In this document: one piece after another, positions 58,492-64,000 of the stretch
Layout of the letters: every line of letters starts with the position of its first letter
How positions within the stretch are numbered: position 1 is the first letter of the stretch
Assembly: GCA_026075535.2 (NCBI GenBank)
Contig: AP026548.1
Location: 62,001-126,000 of the forward strand
DNA from: Tricholoma matsutake
Lineage: Eukaryota > Basidiomycota > Agaricomycetes > Agaricales > Tricholomataceae
DNA: 64,000 bases
Reading direction: 5' to 3'
The notes under the pieces: model-generated
The model's database searches: none
Told to the model about the DNA's origin: nothing
Seen by the model: the letters and a program-made list of their open reading frames with translations, nothing else
Program-made: the position numbers and the translations under genes

Positions 58492-60937
58492 ATGCCACCT
58501 GGGCCATCAGAGAATCTGTGGTTGAGAAAGTACTGGAAGGGAGGCAGATATATGGATGAAGAGCAGAGGATCATAGAGCCATATAAAGTTTCTTTCCGAT
58601 TGCAGCAATCAAAAGCTGGCTGATTGCAAATACTCAAGACCAACATCCTCCCAGCAATGTTCAACTATTGGGCAGCAATTGACAAGGCCCCTGTGGATCA
58701 GGAGGAGAGTTGCCTTCATGCCAAGGTAAACTCACAAGGATGTGAAGGTTGTACTACTGATCACATCGCCAGGAACTAACAACCTGGCTTTCCAACAACT
58801 GGCGAATGACTCAAGGACTCTCATGGAAATTGAACAACTTCAAAGTCAAGCAGTTGGAAGTCATTTGGAGCTTGTACCACAACCGAGTCATGCAAGAGAT
58901 CATGAACATGTTACATGTTGAGGATGCCACCACGAGTACACCAGGATGGTTCCAAATGTGAATGCCGGCTATCAAGAATGTTTACGACCAGATGACTACA
59001 GAGGAGAAGTTAGGTGTGCATGACGAGTGGGATCAGATAATGTATCAAGGATATCCTGAAGAGACAAAGCAAAGGTGAGTAGTTCCCAATGCCAATGCTG
59101 CTCCCAATACCAATGCCAGACCTTACAGTCTTGCAGCAAAATACCTGCTTAAGCATGTGCAGGAGAATGCTCGACAACAGTGGCTAGAAATGGGGGCATT
59201 GTCAGTAACCATGACAGCCTATGTCCACCCTAAGGGTTTGCTGGTTGTTGACATGAGAGTCCCTGAAGTTATGATGGCCGATGCCGATGCCGATGCCGAT
59301 GCTGATGCCGTTTGCAGTCATGACCATATGGCCAATCTGATAGCCACCCCTACACGATCATTTCTAGACACATATCCCAGTGCAGTAACTGAACTGAAGT
59401 GAAACTTCATGACTTATGTGAAGGCTTTACTCACACTGGACATTACATCAATGGCAACAGCAATACAACACAAAGAAAAGCTAAGCAGATTACTAAAGAC
59501 TAATGATGGCTTCCTGATCCTTCCGACACCATGGAATGCCTCACTGTATACCAAAAAGGAGTTGGAAGTAATGTATACCTTATATGTTGGGTAGTATGAT
59601 GGTACATCAAGCTCCTAGTCCAGAAACAATTACTTATATCCATGCAGTACTAGCCAATAATGGTTGTAATTGCCATATCCCATTCAAAGCAAATGCTGAT
59701 CACACTTCTTCTTTCATTAGTCCTGAATATCTCCCAGCCTGGTTCAAATTCACAGGCCCAAGGAACATGCAGAAGAGTACCATGGAAGGCTTCTTCGACC
59801 ACATTTCACAGCAGCAAATGGCACAGGGGCCAGAAAGAGCCTTCAGGTTCAAGGGAATCAAAGCAGATAATGGGACTGTGGCTCCCACACACTATCCAGG
59901 TGATTTGAATCCCCTTCCACCTTCCTGACATAAACCAAAATGCAGTAGTCAAAGGAATGCCAATGCCATGCCCGATGCCAAATCAGTGACTGGCACCAGT
60001 CACCATCTCACTGCCGAGTCCAATGCTGATCCCCAAGCAAGTGAAATTGAGAAAACACAAAGGGAAATCTAAGGGAAAGCAACCCCGTCAACAATCAACC
60101 ACAGCACAGCCATCCAATTCTGAACCCGATGCCGCTGCTGATCATGGCCCTATGACCGGCCACCAACCTGATGCTGATGCCCAAAGCTGCGATCGCAATA
60201 CAGCAAGACAGTCATCCTATGTGCAAGTCAATCAGGCTACAATGGATATGCTCTACACAGCTGGTGTCACTCATCCCCAGCCGATTAATGGTCCCAGTGA
60301 TGGTGAACCAGAGTATCTCATTCCTCATCAGATTTACATGAGGTACATGTACATCACACAACCATCAGTTCCGAATGACACTGTGAACAAACTCCCATGC
60401 CCGATTGATCCATCTCTGTTAGAAGAAAACACCACTTCACCTCAAGAGCAAGTACCATGTCCTAAACCTCAATGACTTGTTGGAGGAAAGCAGACCGAAC
60501 ACCCTATTGCAAGGGCAAGGGCAAGGGCACTCATTGCTTTAGGTATGCCATTGGCAATGGCCCAAGTAGTGTCAGCCCAAGTAGCACCAGCAACGGCCCA
60601 AGTAGGAATGGCCACAGCACAGGCGGCAACAGCCACATTGATGTTAGCAACAGCCCAAGTAGTCTTGGCCCAAGTAGCAATGGCAACAGCCCAAGTAGGA
60701 ATGGCCACAGCATGGGCAACAACGGCCACAGTTGACCCCACCATGGCCCAGAACACATTGCAACAGATGACACCACCATCATCTCAAAGCACTGAGCTTC
60801 CTCAAATTCCATCAGCATCGGCACTTGCTCGACAGACCCAAAAGACAGCTGATGACCTTGCACAGGAGGAAGCCATCTCAACCCAGACTGTTGGGAGAAG
60901 ACCAAGAAATAAAAGAGTCAAATTTGTAGACCAATAG
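58492..60937 (+). pseudogene. KDZ-borne unknown gene with AQV/ATAQV repeats
   Basis: Divergent from the transposase; the two starts are 164 bp apart. Exon 1 (58492-58725) joins in phase through a 47-bp intron to exon 2 (58773-59074), then a 54-bp intron (59075-59128, containing CCAATGCC units) to exon 3. The text includes YMDEEQRIIEPYKVSFRLQQ, LSWKLNNFKVKQLEVIWSLY, VYDQMTTEEKLGVHDEW, an (AD)n run at 59276 and PEYLPAWFKFTGPRNMQKST. After frameshifts near 59590 and 60000 it reads YLIPHQIYMRYMYITQPS and a long AQVxxATAQV region coded by the hexamer tract (60540-60730), ending KRVKFVDQ at 60937. TGA breaks at 58621, 58959, 59400 and 60473. No known domain. Pairing with the transposase suggests a shared promoter and perhaps an accessory role. 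Confidence 0.6.
60540..60735 (+). repeat. GGCCCAAGTAG / GCAATGGC repeat tract, coding
   Basis: About 190 bp of units such as GGCCCAAGTAG, GCAATGGCC and GGAATGGCCACAGC in irregular alternation. Read in the frame of the plus-strand gene it gives repeated AQV, ATAQV and GMATA; other frames and the opposite strand are also open. It is related to the GCCAAT tracts elsewhere in the element. Confidence 0.85.
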
Positions 60938-61289
60938 ATTTCTATCAATTATATACATATGAAAGTCTAATATTTTTTACATGTGTAAAGAAAATGTCTA
61001 TTCCTTTCTCCCTTGCTTGGCATCACCTCTGTCCTCAGAAGTTCCCACTCTTTTCTTAGGATTTGGCTGAGGGGTGGTACTTCTGGAAAGTGGTCCAGCT
61101 GGACCAGGTGTAAGTCCACGAGGGGATTGGCACAACTGTGGCATGTACACAGTTGGCTCATTGTCAGGATCGGCCATGTGAACATCAACATCCACAGCTG
61201 TTGGCATATGTATTAGATAGTGGTTTTGTCATGATATGGAAGAACTCACCTTTTGATTTGCCCTTTTCTTTTCATGTGAAATGGTGAGG

Positions 61290-62334
61290 CAATTCTGTGC
61301 CACTATGTTCACTGGAGAATCATGTTCTCTTCATTTGTCTTCTTGATTCTTTTTTTGTTTTCTTTCTTGAGACTCGGTCCTCATCTTCTGGATTGCATCG
61401 AACCTTGCCACACCTGCAGTAGTAGCATGCTGTTTTTCCATTTCCCTGCACCCAACACTCACGCTTAAGCCTTATACATCGTGCACATGGCATCGTCCTG
61501 AGATTCCCTCACAGGCATGCTTGTGCTCTTGCTGTGGTGTCCCACTTGTGCCTCTTCCTGGAATTGGTAGCGGTGTCGCTCTCCTCTATTTTGTCTTCTC
61601 CACTATTGGACTCCTCAGCTGCTTCTTCATTCCGGAATTCATCATCTGATCCACTGCTACTCTCCACCACCCATGGCCTGGGTGTCACTGTGATAGCCAG
61701 CACCTTTGGTCACGATCAGTGCTGGGCAGGAGCTGGATGACTTGATCCGGAAGCTACTGGTTGGGCCCCCATGTTGGCTGCTGGTGGTGGTGCCAATGCC
61801 ATTGCCATTGCCAGTGCCGGTGTCGCTTTTGCACTCTTTCCTGGGGCTGGCCTTTGTTTCCTCATGACAATGCCATCTCTCCTCTCTGTTCTGCTGCCAT
61901 ACCAGATGTGACCGCCATTGCCATTGCTGTTGCTGGTTTTCCAGCTGTTGCTGCTGCTGCTACCCCTTCCGCTGCTGTTGCTGCTTTGGTCACACCTTTT
62001 TCTCATCGAAGCTCTTCATTGCCCTCTGTTGACCTTCAATGAAACCTTTGTTCCCTGTCTTGTCTGAATTGAACCAAGCCACCACAAATCCCCACAAGAA
62101 TGCATCAGCCTCAAAGACTTCCTGAATGTCAGCCATGAGATTCTGCTTTCTCCACCCAAATAATGTTTTCTGCAGGATGTTAGTGCATGGTTGGTTTGAT
62201 ATTACATATCCACTCACAAGCTCCACCTTTCTTTCCTTCATCACAGCCTTGAGGTTTTTTTCATGAATTCCTTGGTGAATCACTTGCTCAATCTAGCTGA
62301 TGTGGCTGAGTACTTGTTCACGTGTGACATTCAT
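61290..62334 (-). pseudogene. KDZ-borne Zn-cluster-like protein
   Basis: Starts at 62334 (MNVTREQVLSHIS), then TAG, then an open stretch with VELVSGYVISNQPC, FGWRKQNLMADIQEVFEADA and FLWGFVVAWFNSDKTGNKGF, a Gln/Ser-rich low-complexity centre coded by the hexamer tract (61990-61780), an acidic Ser-rich segment (61703-61560) and a Cys-rich C-terminus: CARCIRLKREC, then TACYYCRCGKVRC, followed by basic residues. The cysteine pattern resembles fungal Zn2Cys6 clusters, though the second half is irregular. One TGA near 61510 and another near 61990 break the frame. It could be a DNA-binding regulator of the element. Confidence 0.55.
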
Positions 62335-62520
62335 GTTGGATGAATCAGCTGTGGGTGCGGGTGTGGGGTTGGGTTGGATGGATGATGCTGATCGATGGAT
62401 GTTGATAAGCAAAAAAGTGAAAAGATGAAAATCAACAGTCATGTGTTGTGGATTGATATGTACCGCTGATTAAACGGCATTTGTTGATATCACCCTGTTA
62501 TCATCTCTGTTATCTATACC

Positions 62521-63268
62521 ATGAGTGATCAGCAAAGCAACACTTATATTCTTGATGGATATGTCGCTATCCGAGGTGACAATGGGCAGCACTATCTTGT
62601 GCCCTCTTTTATGATTCCAGCTACACAACAAGCAATGGAGGCATATTGCAAGAAGGTTGAAGTTGATGTACACATGGCAGATGGGGGGGTAAGATTTTCT
62701 TTTTTTCAAAGTGTCATTATATCCTTGGGCCGATGTCAGGCTGTTGGCCAATGCTGTCTATGGCCAATGCCATGCCTTGACCGATGCCATGTGTTGGCCG
62801 ATGCTGTCTGTTGGCTGATGCCTTCTCTGGGCTCCTGCTGGCTTGTCTATCCATCCCTCTCACTGATGAATTTATAGTCTGGAAACATGAGGGATACACC
62901 ATCCTACCTAGTGGCCTGGAATATGCTACAGCTACCAGCCAATCCAGTAAGTGCTGTGTCCTCATTTGCATGACTGTTAGTTAATCCTGTTGCAGACTTT
63001 GACAGACAGGGAGCTGTTGGGCTGCCATGCCAAAGTGAAAGCCCTGCAAAACAAGCTTGGCACCTCTTACAAGGATGCCAGCCATTGTCTCTACATGGCT
63101 GAGGTTGAGATGCTGGAACAGCAAGATATCATGTTATGCACATATGCAACTTTGAAGAAGAGGATGGAATGTGATATGACATCATTCAAACAGCGATTGT
63201 CAAACATTCCACTCAGATCATCATCCCATGACAAGAACATGGCCAATCCTGCTGATTCTCAGAATTAG
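62521..63268 (+). CDS. KDZ-borne short protein, conserved-looking N-terminus
   Basis: Exon 1 (62521-62688) encodes MSDQQSNTYILDGYVAIRGD followed by NGQHYLVPSFMIPATQQAME and ends at a GTAAGA donor in a G run. The intron holds GGCCAATGCC and GGCCGATGC units (62730-62825). A middle exon ends at 62946 (FIVWKHEGYTILPSGLEYA) before GTAAGT. The last exon (62996-63268) encodes TDRELLGCHAKVKALQNKLG then TSYKDASHCLYMAEVEML, likely a coiled coil. The phase between the last two exons does not close perfectly, so one base may be missing. I have the impression that this N-terminus recurs in Agaricomycete genomes; function unknown. Confidence 0.55.
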
Positions 63269-63379
63269 GTTGTATCGACATTGTTATATTAAGGTAGAAT
63301 GAACACTGTTGTTTAGTTGGTTTTGTGATTTATATGCCCGATTCCATATGAAAGATATTGGATTCCCACCACACATATA

Positions 63380-63620
63380 TGCCAATGCCGCTGCCATTGC
63401 AGTTGCCATTTACTGTGTACAACACTACCTCGTAGGTCACTAATCTGGCTATTAACATTCCCCATAGTAAATAACAAGCCAGAATACTAACTATTTGATA
63501 GTAGTACATATTATACTTATTATGAGAGTGTTCTACAGGCCCCCATGAACCCATATCATTTGGTACAATGTATATGTTCTATATACCATATTACTTGGTA
63601 CAGTGTAGCTTCCCTATCTG
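63380..63620 (-). repeat. Right terminal inverted repeat of the KDZ element
   Basis: Complement of the left arm, ending ...GTAGCTTCCCTATCTG at 63620 and followed directly by CCATGTC. Internal GCCAATGCCGCTGCC units lie at 63375-63400. Confidence 0.93.
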
Positions 63621-63739
63621 CCATGTCCACTCCCAATCTCCCATCCCGTATTCCCAAATTGCTGATATTATGAGTCACCGCATGCATGCAGCTAGGTCAT
63701 ACTGTTATGGCAAAGTGGTGCCTGATGTCGATCCTGTAC

Positions 63740-63987
63740 CTCTATGCCAGTGCCAATGCCAATGCCAATGCCATTGCCAAGTACCATGTATGCTATCTCT
63801 GATCTGTATATTATTAACATTCTTCATAGTGTATCACAAGCAAGAATTGTAAAAGTGTATTCATTTGATACTAGTACATGTTATACATACTATGAGAGTG
63901 TTCGACAGTGTCCACTGAACCTGTATCATTCAGTACACTGTATGTGTTCGATAGACTGTATTATTTGGTACAGTGTAGCTTACCTAT
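63740..63987 (-). repeat. Third copy of the KDZ terminus, same orientation as the right TIR
   Basis: From a (TGCCAA)n tract at 63748-63780 through TATGAGAGTGTTCGACAG and TTTGGTACAGTGTAGCTTAC to CTATGTG (63981-63990), this repeats the layout and much of the sequence of 63480-63620. It ends in CTATGTG, the exact complement of the left-end CACATAG. It is therefore the right end of another, diverged KDZ element. No matching left end was found in the window. Confidence 0.85.
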
Positions 63988-64000
63988 GTGGGCTAGGAGG

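Larger units (their letters stand above)
51945..63620. mobile_element. KDZ-type DNA transposon, 11.7 kb, with five genes
   Basis: Ends are defined by inverted repeats of about 240 bp (51945-52185 and 63380-63620) sharing GCTACACTGTACC, ATATGGGTTCATGGGGGCCT and TAATAAGTATAATATGTACT. A short direct repeat CCATGTC adjoins both ends (51938-51944, 63621-63627); depending on the exact first base it can be read as 7-10 bp, and 8 bp is known for Zisupton. Inside are a KDZ transposase (58327-54531, minus), an unknown acidic protein (54465-52493, minus), an unknown protein with AQV repeats (58492-60937, plus), a Zn-cluster-like protein (62334-61290, minus) and a short conserved-looking protein (62521-63268, plus). 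GCCAAT-type tracts occur throughout. Confidence 0.92.

Noticed and set aside
60469..60905. Minus-strand open frames opposite the AQV repeat region
   Set aside because: They are shadows of the hexamer tract; the plus-strand frame connects to upstream exons and ends in a normal basic tail.

Overview
The window looks like repeat-rich accessory DNA from a mushroom-forming basidiomycete (Agaricomycetes). The reasons are short GT-AG introns of about 47-60 bp, a Kyakuja-Dileera-Zisupton (KDZ) transposase with a CxC2-type cysteine cluster, a fungal Helitron helicase, a Ty3/Gypsy chromovirus, a basidiomycete-style Tc1/mariner element and a C-terminal Zn2Cys6 regulator. I cannot name the species. I saw no bacterial operons, rRNA, tRNA or CRISPR.

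Layout, left to right. At 0.7-8.5 kb lies a decayed Helitron Rep/helicase gene (minus strand) whose C-terminus looks like a ubiquitin-specific protease. A solo LTR (6346-6721, TSD ATGTA) interrupts it. At 9.5-15.7 kb is an intron-rich, poorly recognisable region with minisatellites and a 192-bp tandem exon duplication. At 15.8-20.7 kb two paralogous F-box/LRR-like genes flank a foldback MITE; the left copy is broken, the right one nearly intact. At 21.2-22.4 kb is a clean three-exon Zn2Cys6 gene. At 23.8-26.9 kb is a full-length Tc1/mariner element with 31-bp TIRs and TA target duplications. At 27.1-32.2 kb are one unknown exon and two gag-like relics. At 32.6-41.8 kb is a BAH-PHD-sirtuin fusion gene, split by a complete 6.2-kb Ty3 chromovirus (32761-38964, TSD CTTAT) and carrying a hAT-like foldback element (TSD CTAAGGGT) in an intron. 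At 41.8-43.2 kb, on the other strand, is an Ulp1/C48-like protease gene, followed by a second Helitron fragment. At 44-51.5 kb are unrecognised remnants, two more MITEs, a chromovirus integrase/chromodomain tail and a 263-codon unknown gene.

From 51.9 to 63.6 kb is what I consider the main discovery: an 11.7-kb KDZ transposon with about 240-bp terminal inverted repeats and a 7-8 bp target duplication. It carries the transposase plus four further genes, including a Zn-cluster-like gene. It is full of GCCAAT/GCCGAT hexamer tracts near its ends, in its introns and in low-complexity coding stretches. A third, directly oriented copy of the terminus closes the window.

A second theme runs across the window. 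Nearly every premature stop in these elements is TGA, and where relatives allow a judgement arginine (CGA) is expected. The differences between LTR pairs and TIR pairs are mostly CG/TG/CA. This is the mark of CpG methylation followed by deamination. About 18.9-26.6 kb appears to retain CpG and holds the most intact genes.
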